From: Candidatus Methanoperedens sp.
GTDB taxonomy: Archaea; Halobacteriota; Methanosarcinia; Methanosarcinales; Methanoperedenaceae
Direction of reading: 5' to 3'
NCBI GenBank assembly: GCA_028717345.1
Contig: JAQUNZ010000025.1
Span: forward strand, 1 to 33,021
DNA: 33,021 bases
Shown one piece after another: positions 13,928 through 22,494 of the stretch. The translations under genes and the position numbers were made by a program. A model generated the notes under the pieces. It saw only the letters and a program-made list of their open reading frames with translations, was not told where the DNA came from and did no database searches. Each line of letters starts with the position of its first letter. The first letter of the stretch is position 1.

Positions 13928-15134
13928 ACAGTCATTGAAGTTTCATGAATCGCATAAGGGAAAGATCGAAATAAGAAGCAAGGTCACTGTAAAGACAAAA
14001 GAAGACATGAGCCTTGCCTACACGCCCGGCGTGGCTGAACCATGCCTGAGGATCCAAAAAAACAGGGAGGATATCTACCGATATACTTCAAAAGGAAACT
14101 TCGTGGCTGTTGTGAGTGATGGGACAAGCGTGCTTGGTCTTGGCGACATCGGGGCTCATGCCGCCATGCCTGTCATGGAAGGAAAAGCCATGCTCTTTAA
14201 GGTATTTGCAGGTGTGGACGCCTTCCCCATCTGCGTTGATACGCGGGATATCGACGAACTCGTAACCACGGTAAAGTGCATATCTCCTTCTTTTGGGGGG
14301 ATCAACCTCGAGGACATAGGTGCTCCGCGCTGCTTTGAGATAGAAGAACGGCTTAAAAAGCTGCTTGACATCCCGGTATTCCATGACGACCAGCACGGAG
14401 CTGCTACTGTTGCACTTTCCGGGCTCATCAATGCATTGAAGGTCGTGGGGAAGAAATTCGGCGAGATCAAAGTGGTCATAAGCGGAGCAGGCGCTGCCGG
14501 CACAGCAACTGCAAAGCTGCTCCTTGACAAAGGCGTCAGGGAAATCATTGTGACCGACACGGCTGGCATAATATTTGAGGGCAGGGAAGGAATGAACCCG
14601 TATAAGAAAGAACTTGCAGAACACACGAACAAGAAACGCATCTCAGGCACACTGGCTGATGCCATGAAAGGAGCGGATGTTTTTATCGGATTGTCAGTAG
14701 GTGGGATAGTCTCAGAGAAAATGGTGCGCTCCATGGCAGATGGCGCTATCGTGTTCGCGCTGGCAAATCCTACTCCTGAGATAATGCCTGATAAAGCCAA
14801 AAAAGCAGGCGCGTGCATCGTGGGAACCGGGCGTTCGGACTGCCTGAATCAGATAAACAACTCACTGGGATTTCCCGGCATATTCAGGGGCGCGCTTGAT
14901 ACATGGGCAGGGGATATCAACGAGGAAATGAAATTGGCTGCCGCCAATGCCCTGGCATCGCTTGTGCAGGAACCTACAGAGGATTTGATCATTCCCAGCA
15001 TTTTTAATCCAGATGTGGCGCCAGAAGTTGCAAAAGCAGTGGCAAAGGCTGCAATGGACAGCGGGGTGGCGGGGCTACGCATATATCCTGATGAGATCGC
15101 AAAGCATACAAGAGAACTCGTAAAAAACCAATGA
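13908..15134 (+). CDS. malate dehydrogenase (oxaloacetate-decarboxylating), malic enzyme
   Basis: A 408-aa short-form malic enzyme that converts malate to pyruvate and CO2 with NAD(P). Seen: catalytic Y38 in LAYTPGVA, catalytic K93 in EGKAMLFK, the metal ligands E135 and D136 in NLEDIGAPRCFEIE and D160/D161 in HDDQHGAA, and a nucleotide-binding GAGAAG at 193-198 followed by a strand ending in VTD. The length fits the bacterial and archaeal short form with no phosphotransacetylase extension. A clear ribosome site (GAGGT, 6 nt before ATG) lies inside the DUF166 gene. The next gene overlaps it by 4 nt. It should link the C4 acid pool to pyruvate; coenzyme preference cannot be read with certainty. 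Confidence 0.95.
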   Translation: MKGTVYEQSLKFHESHKGKIEIRSKVTVKTKEDMSLAYTPGVAEPCLRIQKNREDIYRYTSKGNFVAVVSDGTSVLGLGDIGAHAAMPVMEGKAMLFKVFAGVDAFPICVDTRDIDELVTTVKCISPSFGGINLEDIGAPRCFEIEERLKKLLDIPVFHDDQHGAATVALSGLINALKVVGKKFGEIKVVISGAGAAGTATAKLLLDKGVREIIVTDTAGIIFEGREGMNPYKKELAEHTNKKRISGTLADAMKGADVFIGLSVGGIVSEKMVRSMADGAIVFALANPTPEIMPDKAKKAGACIVGTGRSDCLNQINNSLGFPGIFRGALDTWAGDINEEMKLAAANALASLVQEPTEDLIIPSIFNPDVAPEVAKAVAKAAMDSGVAGLRIYPDEIAKHTRELVKNQ

Positions 15135-15742
15135 TAATCAACCTATTGATACTGCTGAGCGTGGCTTTCAGCCTTTATGCCTGGCTCACGCAGAATAATC
15201 TCGCCTTTAGCGAATATGCCCTGATGCATGGGAGTTATCATACTTTGCTAACTGGAATATTTGTCCATGCAAACCCGGTCCATCTTGTCGGGAACATGCT
15301 GTTCCTGTATGTTTTCGGGAAGGGTCTTGAGGATGAGGTGGGAGATGTGCGCGCAGGATATGTGTTCTTTACCGGAGGAGTTCTCTCTTTTATCCTGAGC
15401 ATCCCGTTCTATCCCGGAGCACAGATGGTTGGCGCATCAGCCGCAATATTTTCTGTCATGGCTGCATTGCTTCTCATCCGTCGCCCGAAGTTATCTACCA
15501 GTTTCCTGTCCCCAACAGGACCTCTCATAATCGTATTTTTCATATTCAATATCGTTGCTATCCAGACAGGAGAAGCAGGAAATGTTGCTTATGTTTCCCA
15601 TGTTCTGGGATTCATTACAGGTGTTTTTTTCGGGGCATCGTGGAATAAGAAATGGAAAGAAAGTCTTCTATTTACTCTACTGCTGCTTGCGATTTATATA
15701 ATCCTGTTCAATTATTTGAGGGCTCAATTGGGCATATTATGA
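15131..15742 (+). CDS. rhomboid-family intramembrane serine protease
   Basis: A 203-aa membrane protein with about six helices. The rhomboid hallmarks are present: H46, N48 and N55 in HANPVHLVGNMLFLYVFG, the nucleophile S103 in GASAAIF, and the catalytic H157 in the SHVLGFITG helix. It should therefore be active and cut transmembrane helices. It is the last gene of the overlapping DUF166-malic enzyme-rhomboid run (ATGA overlap with the malic enzyme stop). Its substrate is unknown. There is no cytoplasmic extension. Confidence 0.93.
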   Translation: MIINLLILLSVAFSLYAWLTQNNLAFSEYALMHGSYHTLLTGIFVHANPVHLVGNMLFLYVFGKGLEDEVGDVRAGYVFFTGGVLSFILSIPFYPGAQMVGASAAIFSVMAALLLIRRPKLSTSFLSPTGPLIIVFFIFNIVAIQTGEAGNVAYVSHVLGFITGVFFGASWNKKWKESLLFTLLLLAIYIILFNYLRAQLGIL

Positions 15743-15825
15743 AAAAGGTTGGAAGTACTGCAATTAGAAAAACTATTAATACGGATTAGCGTATCTAAGG
15801 ACTGCCTCAAAAGGACACCCGGTTC

Positions 15826-15897
15826 GCGCCGGTAGTGTAGCGGCTATCACTGAGCGTTGCCAACGCTTAAACTCGGGTTCGATTCCCGACCGGCGCA
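15826..15897 (+). tRNA. tRNA-Gly (anticodon GCC)
   Basis: Acceptor GCGCCGG (15826-15832) pairs fully with CCGGCGC (15890-15896), discriminator A15897, CCA not encoded. The D stem pairs GTG (15835-15837) with CAC (15848-15850). The anticodon stem pairs 15852-15856 with 15864-15868 (one G-U), loop TTGCCAA with GCC at 15859-15861. The T stem pairs 15873-15877 with 15885-15889 around TTCGATT. All arms fold without an intron. The stop of orc1 on the other strand is only 3 nt past its end. Confidence 0.95.
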
Positions 15898-15900
15898 TGT

Positions 15901-17022
15901 TCACAACCTTATTTTTATCTCATCCGCTTTATACTTCAGCGTCACCACCCTGCTTCTCCCGCGCATACCCTTGCCTGTAAAATCCACATCGATGAGCCTG
16001 ACAGAACCGAGTTTGTTAAGCAACTCATAGAACCGCGTGTATCCGAGGGAGGTCTGCGAATGAAAAATCTCATAGAGCTCTCCGGAATTTGTTTTTGGCG
16101 AGTCTGCTATCAGACGCAGAAGCGCCTTCTCGTCCTCTTTAAGCGCCCGCATTATGTACGACAGGTGTACAAGCCTCGAACTGTCATATGCCTTATCCAC
16201 GTCCTCAAGCGATATCGTCCTGCTGGCACGGCGTTCTGCATTAAGTCCGGCGCGCTTAAGAAGGTCTATCCCCACGCGAAGGTCACCAAGAGCGAACGTG
16301 TGCTCAGTAATCTTCTCCAGCACGTTTTCATCTATCACGCCTGGATAGAACCCAAGCTTTGCGCGGTTTGAAAGGATATCCCTGACCTCGCCGATAGCGT
16401 ACTTTGGAAAATTAATCTCTTCTGGCAAGAACACGGATTCAACTTTCGGATCAAGTATATGCGGCACCCCGGTATCGCTAATTATTGCAATAACCCCAAC
16501 ACGCGCGCCCGGATGGGTTTCATGCGCACGCAGCAGTGAGTAAAGCACCTCATTCACTTCGTTCTCGTAGAACAGGTAGTTCATATCATCAAGCGCAACC
16601 ACAAGCACTCTCTCGTTTTCTACGAGATATTTTGCCACCTCGCCAAACACCTTTTTAAATGATGCGCCAGATGTGGGAGGAGCGTACCCGATGAGCTTAT
16701 AAAATATCTGTGAAAAAACCGCATACCTTGTGGAGTATGCCTGGCAGTTAACAAGAACCGGGATTATCTTGTTAGTATGCTTCTCGATCTCTTCGAATGC
16801 CTTGATGACAGCCGTGGTCTTTCCAGTGCCAGGAGGTCCTGCGCACAGGCAGTTAAGGGGTCTTGCGCCGCTTAATGCCGGGTGGACGCTGAAAAGAAGC
16901 GACTGCAGCTGCACATCCCTGTGCAGGAAATGCTCAGGTACGTGGTCAAGTTCGAAAAGCTCGCTGTCTTTGAAAAGGGTCTGGTCCCATGAGAGGAGTT
17001 CTTTCATCGACAATAGTTTCAC
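15901..17022 (-). CDS. cdc6: Orc1/Cdc6-type replication initiator
   Basis: A 373-aa AAA+ protein that binds origin repeats and helps load the MCM helicase. Walker A is GPPGTGKT at residues 62-69; Walker B is VVALDDMNYL with D145-D146 (DD where many relatives have DE); the lid domain follows with ITEHTFALGDLRVGIDLLKRAG (sensor-2 region, R259-type arginine in GDLR); the last 80 residues form a winged helix (SGELYEIFHSQTSLGYTRFYELLNKL). The printed start is GTG 17022; ATG 17007, giving MKELLSWDQTLF, resembles the usual family N-terminus and is at least as likely. The region upstream holds repeated elements that may be its binding sites. The sequence looks like a full, active initiator rather than a degenerate paralogue. 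Confidence 0.94.
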   Translation of the reverse strand: MKLLSMKELLSWDQTLFKDSELFELDHVPEHFLHRDVQLQSLLFSVHPALSGARPLNCLCAGPPGTGKTTAVIKAFEEIEKHTNKIIPVLVNCQAYSTRYAVFSQIFYKLIGYAPPTSGASFKKVFGEVAKYLVENERVLVVALDDMNYLFYENEVNEVLYSLLRAHETHPGARVGVIAIISDTGVPHILDPKVESVFLPEEINFPKYAIGEVRDILSNRAKLGFYPGVIDENVLEKITEHTFALGDLRVGIDLLKRAGLNAERRASRTISLEDVDKAYDSSRLVHLSYIMRALKEDEKALLRLIADSPKTNSGELYEIFHSQTSLGYTRFYELLNKLGSVRLIDVDFTGKGMRGRSRVVTLKYKADEIKIRL

Positions 17023-17117
17023 TTAGCTCTAACTATTACACAGCTAATTTTACTTTTTAAGCTAAGGATATATCTTCACCTCATGTTTCAATACGTTTGT
17101 CTCCTAAAAAGCTTTAT

Positions 17118-17174
17118 CTGAAACGAACTAATGCGAACTGAAACGAACTCCGGCAGCGTGAGTCGTTTTGAGTT
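17118..17174. repeat. direct and inverted repeats behind orc1/cdc6, candidate initiator-binding sites
   Basis: CTGAAACGAACT occurs at 17118-17129 and again at 17138-17149, 20 bp apart. An imperfect inverted copy follows at about 17160-17175 (GAGTCGTTTTGAGTTCG on the plus strand), so the second copy and the inverted one can also pair as a hairpin. The core CGAACT appears four times. The block lies about 95 nt upstream of the cdc6 start and about 35 nt past the start-distal end of ccdA. Archaeal origins often sit beside cdc6 and contain such boxes; I cannot match the usual ORB consensus. Confidence 0.45.
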
Positions 17175-17207
17175 CGTACGAGTTAGTTGTTAATTGTTTT
17201 CATACTA

Positions 17208-17939
17208 TCATAACCCATAAAACGTGGTCGGGAAATAGGGAGACAACAATCTTATCAATAACTTGTCCATATTAAAGAGAAGCATTACCCCTATCACAAT
17301 AAGCACAAGCCCTGAGAGTTTCTTAAGAGCGGGTCCATGCCTCACGAACCACTGGTACCTTGCTGTGACTTTCTTGCCATAATAGGCTATTGTCAGCATC
17401 GGAAGGCTCATTCCCACAGAATAGACGAACAGCATCCATGCGCCATAAGGGACATTGCCTACAGATGCCACATATGCGAGCACTGCTCCAAGTATGGGTC
17501 CAACACATGGTATCCAGATGATGCCAAGCGACATGCCAAGGAAAAAGCCTCCGACAATCCCTCCTTCAGGCAATTTTGATGAATAGCCGCTCAAGGAACT
17601 GAAACGCAGTCTCATGCTCTGTGTGAGCGCACTTGAGATCTTTATGAACTCCATGTTCACGTCCTCATCAAACAGTACAAACCCCATCCCCATTATGAAA
17701 AGGATTGAGATGGTGCGAAGGTTGCCCGCAAATGACCCGAAGGTGGCGCCGAACGCAGATACCAGAATGCCCATAGTTGTAAAGCTGAGTGTCATTCCTG
17801 TCACAATAGCAAGCGGGCGGTATTTGTGACCGGCAGATCCTGAAAATATTATCGGGACGACAGGAAGGCAGCAGGGCTTCAATATTGTTACGATGCCTGC
17901 CAGAAAAACCAGTATGAGCGAAGGGGCGGATGGGTCCAT
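17208..17939 (-). CDS. ccdA: CcdA-type thiol-reductant transporter for cytochrome c maturation
   Basis: A 243-aa protein with six predicted helices. It carries the family cysteines: C23 and C24 in TILKPCCLPVVP (helix 1) and C145 in IIWIPCVGPILG (helix 4), each followed by Pro as in CcdA and the central domain of DsbD. Known role: it moves reducing power from cytoplasmic thioredoxin to the outer face of the membrane, keeping CxxCH cysteines reduced so haem can be attached. It is the last gene of an operon with the small membrane protein (4-nt gap) and the copper-type ATPase. The double cysteine C23-C24 is less usual than a single one. Confidence 0.92.
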   Translation of the reverse strand: MDPSAPSLILVFLAGIVTILKPCCLPVVPIIFSGSAGHKYRPLAIVTGMTLSFTTMGILVSAFGATFGSFAGNLRTISILFIMGMGFVLFDEDVNMEFIKISSALTQSMRLRFSSLSGYSSKLPEGGIVGGFFLGMSLGIIWIPCVGPILGAVLAYVASVGNVPYGAWMLFVYSVGMSLPMLTIAYYGKKVTARYQWFVRHGPALKKLSGLVLIVIGVMLLFNMDKLLIRLLSPYFPTTFYGL

Positions 17940-17943
17940 GTTA

Positions 17944-18174
17944 TTAAAAACCTGTATTTTTTCTTAGCCTTTTTTCAATTACTCCCGGCCATATTGAAGC
18001 CGATACTATCATCGAAAGGATGAATACATAAACCATCCCGGCATACACATCGGTATAAGTATATTGCGTGGATGTGCCAACTTTAGGGATCGCAAATATA
18101 TAAAATAATATCACGATCAATATCGATGTTACCGTACTTGCTGCGACGCTGTATAATCCTGTTTTATTCTCCAT
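17944..18174 (-). CDS. small two-helix membrane protein of unknown function
   Basis: A 76-aa protein with two clear transmembrane helices (about residues 10-29 and 44-65), a short outer loop rich in Tyr and Thr (TQYTYTDVYAG), and a basic tail VIEKRLRKN. There are no cysteines, histidines or acidic residues within the helices that would suggest metal or redox chemistry. It lies 9 nt after the copper-type ATPase gene and 4 nt before ccdA, so all three are almost surely co-transcribed. No family is recognised; an accessory or adaptor role is a guess from context. Confidence 0.75.
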   Translation of the reverse strand: MENKTGLYSVAASTVTSILIVILFYIFAIPKVGTSTQYTYTDVYAGMVYVFILSMIVSASIWPGVIEKRLRKNTGF

Positions 18175-18183
18175 AACTTACCT

Positions 18184-20940
18184 CTAAAGTTTTATTCGCT
18201 TCATCAAAAGCGTGTTCAATGTCACAGAAACAGAGCTTGTTGCCATTGCGGCTGCTGCAAGCGCCGGATTTAACAGGAACGGCGGATTAGTGAACGGATA
18301 GAGAATTCCGGCAGCTATGGGTATTCCCACTGTGTTATAGAAGAATGCCCAGAACAGGTTCTGTTTTATCTTGTTCAATGTAAGCTTGCTCAGGCGTATA
18401 GACTTTGCCACATCGCGCACGTCGCTTTTTATCAGGACGATCTGTGCAGACTCGATAGCAACATCTGTACCGCTTCCGATAGCGATACCAACATCCGACT
18501 GCATAAGCGCAGGCGCATCATTAATGCCATCGCCAACCATCGCCACTTTTTTCCCTTCAGCCTGGAGTTTCTTTATCTGGGATGCCTTTTCCTCAGGCAG
18601 CACTTCTGACAATACAATGTCGATACCTACCTGTTTTGCTATTGCATCAGCCGTTCGCCTGTTATCTCCTGTGATCATGGCGACAGTAAATCCCATTTTA
18701 TGAAGATCACTAACTGCTTCCTTTGAATGCTCTTTCAGGGTATCGGCAACAGCGATTATCCCTACTATTTCATTATCGGATGATACAAGCATGGCAGTTT
18801 TTCCCTGGGTTTCGAGCTCTTCCATCCTGCTATTAAGGGGTGTGATGTCCATATTGTTCTCAGTCATCAGTTTTCGCGTGCCAACAAGGACTCGCTTTCC
18901 GCCGAATTTAACTTCTATTCCTCTTCCCGGGATCGCTTTGAAACTTTCCGCATCCGGGATATCTATACCGCGTTCTTTGGCGCCTTTAAGTATAGCTTCA
19001 CCCAGGGGATGTTCTGACCCCTTCTCTGCCACAGCAGCAAGTTTCAGGATATCATTCCCGGCTCCTTTAATGGCTACGATATCCGTGAGTGAAGGCTCAC
19101 CTTTTGTAAGCGTCCCTGTCTTATCAAATACAATAGTATCAAGTTTCTGCGCACGCTCAAGCGCCTCACCGCCCTTTATAAGAATACCGTTCTCGGCTCC
19201 CTTTCCTGTGCCCACCATTATCGCAGTAGGCGTGGCAAGCCCCACGGCGCACGGGCATGAGATGATCAGGACTGTTATGGATATCAACAGCGAAAAGAGA
19301 AACGGGGATGCCATCCCCATCCCGAAAGTCGCGGGGACATTGAAATATTCAAATCCGATGAAGAACCAGAAGAAGAATGTCGCAAGTGCAAGCACATGGA
19401 CTGCAAGAATGAAATGCCCGGCTACAATATCTGCAAGTTTCTGGATGGGAGCTTTCTGGGTCTGGGCATCTTCCACCAATTTAATTATCTGTGCCAGCGC
19501 CGTATCTGAACCCACTTTAGTGGCTGTGAATTTTATCATCCCGGTCTTGTTCATCGTGGCGCCGATAACCTCTGAGCCTATTGTTTTCTCAACAGGTATG
19601 CTCTCGCCTGTTATCATTGATTCATCTATTGCAGTAAGACCATCCAGTACTCTGCCGTCAACAGGTATTTTTTCTCCGGGTCTTACTATCACTACATCAT
19701 TGACACTGACATTCTCTACAGGTATCTCTTTTTCTTCGCCGTTCACGACAATTCGGGCTGTCTTTGCCTGTAAGCCCATCAGCTTCCTTATTGCCTCGGA
19801 AGTTTTTCCTTTGGTCAGGGCTTCAAGATACCGTCCCAGCACTATGAACATGATCAGGAGCGCTGCTGTGTCATAATAGGTATGCTTGTAGGCTTCACCA
19901 AGATCAAGGAAAGTTGCCGCAGTGCTGATAATGTACGCAGCTCCTGTTCCTGTAGCGATCAGGAGGTTCATGTCGGTGACGCCGTGTTTTAATCCTTTAT
20001 ATGTTCCTTCGAAGAACTGGCGCCCCGGGAATAGCATTACGATGGTGGCAAGAATAAATAGCAAATAATCGTTTTTCAGGACATCCGGCACGAAAGCCCA
20101 GCCAAGGTTTCGCCCCATATCGCCAAGCGAAATCGGAACTGCAAGAACCACCGCGATTATTAAATTGGTCTTCTGTCTTTTTATCTCTGACTCTCTTGCT
20201 CTTTGCTCCCTGTCAGCTTCAGTCTTATCAACTTTTTCAGAGGCTGTATAACCAACACTTTCAATAGCTTTTTTAATTTCCGGGATCGAAACAATTTCCG
20301 GGTCATAGGCGATCTTTGCCTGCTCAAGAGGGAAACTCACATTTACAGAGGTTATGCCGCCTGTTTTCTTAAGAGCGGTTTCTATATTAAGCGCACATGA
20401 AGCGCAGTGCATCCCGCCTATTTTTAATGTAATTTCATTTTTTGCAACCCCGTATCCGATGCCTGTAATAGCGTTTTCAAATGCTGCCGGGTTCACTTTT
20501 CCGGCATCATACTCGATCGTTGCTTTTTCAACCGAGAAATTGACCGATGCCTTTTTTACCCCGTCTAGCTTATTCAGGACCTTCTCGATGTTCTGGGCGC
20601 ACGATGCACATGTCATTCCCGTAAGTTTCAAAGTGGTTTTCTGGATTCCGCCGGATTTAGCTTCTTTTTCTGATTTTTTTACTACCGGGATAGCGACTGC
20701 ATGTTTAACAGGTAAAGGGCAGGCTTCTTCTTCGTCGATGACTTCATACCCGGATGCTGTGATCGCTTTTTTTATATCCTCAAGATCAGTAATAGAAGTA
20801 TCGTATGAAACTTTAACCTGTCCCTTTTTATGATCTGAAGAGGCTTTATTGACGCCTTTAACACTCATTGCCGCTTCACTGACAGTTTTTTCGCAATGCT
20901 CGCACATCATGCCTTTGATCTTTATCAAAACGTCTTCCAA
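18184..20940 (-). CDS. copA: copper/silver-type P1B ATPase with three heavy-metal-associated domains
   Basis: A 918-aa metal-exporting ATPase. Three N-terminal metal-binding domains carry C13/C16 (GMMCEHC), C111/C114 (GMTCASC) and C179/C182 (GMHCASC). The transmembrane metal site is C562-P563-C564 (ISCPCAVG), the phosphorylated aspartate is D606 in DKTGTLT, the actuator has TGES, and the hinge GDGIND is at 803-808. CPC with the downstream GDGIND and a terminal SSVSVTLN helix points to Cu+/Ag+ (P1B-1). The first domain has CEHC and is separated from the second by a Lys-rich linker. The start is TTG with GGAG 7 nt upstream. It leads the operon with the small membrane protein and ccdA. Confidence 0.95.
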   Translation of the reverse strand: MEDVLIKIKGMMCEHCEKTVSEAAMSVKGVNKASSDHKKGQVKVSYDTSITDLEDIKKAITASGYEVIDEEEACPLPVKHAVAIPVVKKSEKEAKSGGIQKTTLKLTGMTCASCAQNIEKVLNKLDGVKKASVNFSVEKATIEYDAGKVNPAAFENAITGIGYGVAKNEITLKIGGMHCASCALNIETALKKTGGITSVNVSFPLEQAKIAYDPEIVSIPEIKKAIESVGYTASEKVDKTEADREQRARESEIKRQKTNLIIAVVLAVPISLGDMGRNLGWAFVPDVLKNDYLLFILATIVMLFPGRQFFEGTYKGLKHGVTDMNLLIATGTGAAYIISTAATFLDLGEAYKHTYYDTAALLIMFIVLGRYLEALTKGKTSEAIRKLMGLQAKTARIVVNGEEKEIPVENVSVNDVVIVRPGEKIPVDGRVLDGLTAIDESMITGESIPVEKTIGSEVIGATMNKTGMIKFTATKVGSDTALAQIIKLVEDAQTQKAPIQKLADIVAGHFILAVHVLALATFFFWFFIGFEYFNVPATFGMGMASPFLFSLLISITVLIISCPCAVGLATPTAIMVGTGKGAENGILIKGGEALERAQKLDTIVFDKTGTLTKGEPSLTDIVAIKGAGNDILKLAAVAEKGSEHPLGEAILKGAKERGIDIPDAESFKAIPGRGIEVKFGGKRVLVGTRKLMTENNMDITPLNSRMEELETQGKTAMLVSSDNEIVGIIAVADTLKEHSKEAVSDLHKMGFTVAMITGDNRRTADAIAKQVGIDIVLSEVLPEEKASQIKKLQAEGKKVAMVGDGINDAPALMQSDVGIAIGSGTDVAIESAQIVLIKSDVRDVAKSIRLSKLTLNKIKQNLFWAFFYNTVGIPIAAGILYPFTNPPFLLNPALAAAAMATSSVSVTLNTLLMKRIKL

Positions 20941-21001
20941 TTTAATTCTCCGGATTTTGTTATAATTATATGATATTTAAGTAATTAAATTTTCTCTATC
21001 T

Positions 21002-21031
21002 TTTATGTTTGTTTATCCTTTATGTTTGTTT
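21002..21031. promoter_or_regulatory. pair of 13-bp direct repeats upstream of copA
   Basis: TTTATGTTTGTTT occurs at 21002-21014 and 21019-21031, 17 bp apart, so on nearly two turns of the helix. They lie about 60-90 nt upstream of the TTG start and beyond the AT-rich stretch (20961-20980, TATAATTATA and TTAAATAT on the minus strand) that should be the promoter. The place fits an activator or repressor site, perhaps for metal control. Confidence 0.4.
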
Positions 21032-21096
21032 TGGTTTAAAAATATAATCCCATCATAATCTCAAGTCAGGAATTTGCCTGCAACGGTCTTTGGAGT

Positions 21097-22494
21097 TTAG
21101 TGTTTATGCATTATCGGCTGCCCAAGTACCCAGAGATTGAAAACAAAAAAAATAAGAACAAATATCAATACCGGGATGTAAGCGGAATCACTTCCATGGA
21201 ACATCCGCCTGGAAATATTTTTACCGACCGATACTGAAAATCCCAATCCAACAAGCATCATCAACCACTGGATCAAGAGAATGTTGTTAATGTTGAGAAG
21301 CGGCGCAGGAATATACCCGGAAGTCCCGAATAGATTCCACCCAAAGCCAAATGGATCCGAAAGAACAGGAATTATCCCTGTGCCTTCTTCCAGTAAATGG
21401 CGGATATTATGGGAAAGATGCATCATCAACCCCAGAGGAATAATGGAGTACGTATAGCCTGTGAAAATATCTTTAAAACTTATTTTGATATCTAATAATT
21501 TTGAGGTACCAATGGCTATTGAATAAACCAGAACGGGAACCACTGCGGCAGTGATAAATAAAATAAACCGAACAGAATCATAGCTTGCGCCAGTATATAC
21601 CATTAGATCCCTGGTGAAACCCACCCACGGTCTTATCATAATCAGTGTCTGGAATATTGTCACTCCGAGGAGGATCAAAATAAACAGTGCTTCATCCATT
21701 CTGATTTTTGTTAAAGTAAAAAGATCTCCAGCAAAGGAACGAATATTAAAGGATATGTTATTCCTGTGGCAGGTTTTTATGCATTCAGTGCAGAGAACAC
21801 AATGATTGTTTTTATCCATGGTTCCAGGATATTCGAATACCGGGCAAGCGTAGCCATTTTCATTCCCTGATATGCAGTATTTTTCCTTGCAGGTCTTGCA
21901 CGTTTCTTTTTCTTTTGCCCGCAATTCAAAAGGAGCGAACATTGAATATAAGCCTATCAATCCTGTTATGGGGCATACGTACCTGCAAAAAGAACGGCGC
22001 TCGAAGATGATAGATATTATTACGATCAGACCGAGTAAAGCAACAATAAAGTACGCGGTGTTAAGAGGGCTGTTCACGAGATTGAACTGGAAATCAGCCC
22101 ATGTGATGACAAGAAAAAACACTGCAGCAAGGGAAAGGTTTCTGAATTTTACAGGCAATTTCCTGTTCAAACTGAATGTGTCATTGACCTTTTTATAAAA
22201 AGTCCGGCGCTGTACCCAGTCTCCGATAGCCCCGAAAGGGCACATAAGGCACCAGACCCTTCCTGCCACTGCCAGGCTAATTATGAGAAGCGACCACCAG
22301 ATCACCCAGACTGAATTCGTTACAAGGCTCCTATTGCTGTTCTGGATCCCAAAAAAGCCTGCAAATACTACCAGGACTAAAAACATAACTGCTGGCAATT
22401 GGAATAGAAACTGGGTTTTGCGATTCTTCAAGATGGATCTTATTGATTCATTATCGAGCAGGTCGTATCTATCTGGTCTATCTTCGCTTTTCAT
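21097..22494 (-). CDS. NapH/NosR-like membrane iron-sulfur protein
   Basis: A 465-aa protein with about ten helices and twelve cysteines in a clear order: C82/C85 in VWCLMCPFGAIGDW and C170/C174 in SFCRYVCPITGLIG (the two CxxCP and CxxxCP signatures of NapH/NosR/CcoG proteins), then a soluble loop with C199, C202, C207 and C217 and the ferredoxin-like C232, C235, C238 and C242. Two [4Fe-4S] clusters are likely. The second half adds a helical part with a histidine-rich LMMHLSHNIRHLLEEG segment that could bind haem or a quinone. The known role of relatives is to pass electrons between quinol and outer-face enzymes. It overlaps the beta-propeller gene by 17 nt. Direction of electron flow and partner are inferred. 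Confidence 0.85.
   Translation of the reverse strand: MKSEDRPDRYDLLDNESIRSILKNRKTQFLFQLPAVMFLVLVVFAGFFGIQNSNRSLVTNSVWVIWWSLLIISLAVAGRVWCLMCPFGAIGDWVQRRTFYKKVNDTFSLNRKLPVKFRNLSLAAVFFLVITWADFQFNLVNSPLNTAYFIVALLGLIVIISIIFERRSFCRYVCPITGLIGLYSMFAPFELRAKEKETCKTCKEKYCISGNENGYACPVFEYPGTMDKNNHCVLCTECIKTCHRNNISFNIRSFAGDLFTLTKIRMDEALFILILLGVTIFQTLIMIRPWVGFTRDLMVYTGASYDSVRFILFITAAVVPVLVYSIAIGTSKLLDIKISFKDIFTGYTYSIIPLGLMMHLSHNIRHLLEEGTGIIPVLSDPFGFGWNLFGTSGYIPAPLLNINNILLIQWLMMLVGLGFSVSVGKNISRRMFHGSDSAYIPVLIFVLIFFVFNLWVLGQPIMHKH

Noticed and set aside
14088-14818. Long antisense frames (178 and 220 codons) within the malic enzyme gene
   Set aside because: They mirror a fully conserved enzyme gene and have no ribosome site or recognisable protein features.
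17133-17178. Hairpin between ccdA and cdc6 as a simple terminator
   Set aside because: Both flanking genes are on the minus strand, and the stem is imperfect without a T run on that strand; repeated binding boxes explain the pattern better, though a terminator is not excluded.
18791-19876. 361-codon open frame on the plus strand
   Set aside because: It is antisense to the conserved core of copA (DKTGTLT and CPC region) and has Ser/Pro-rich shadow composition.
22240-22260. CxxCP motif and, in the same NapH-like protein, a C-IKT-CH stretch that resembles a haem site
   Set aside because: The cysteines fit the known NapH/NosR signature and a ferredoxin-like cluster in a cytoplasmic loop; haem c is attached only outside the membrane.
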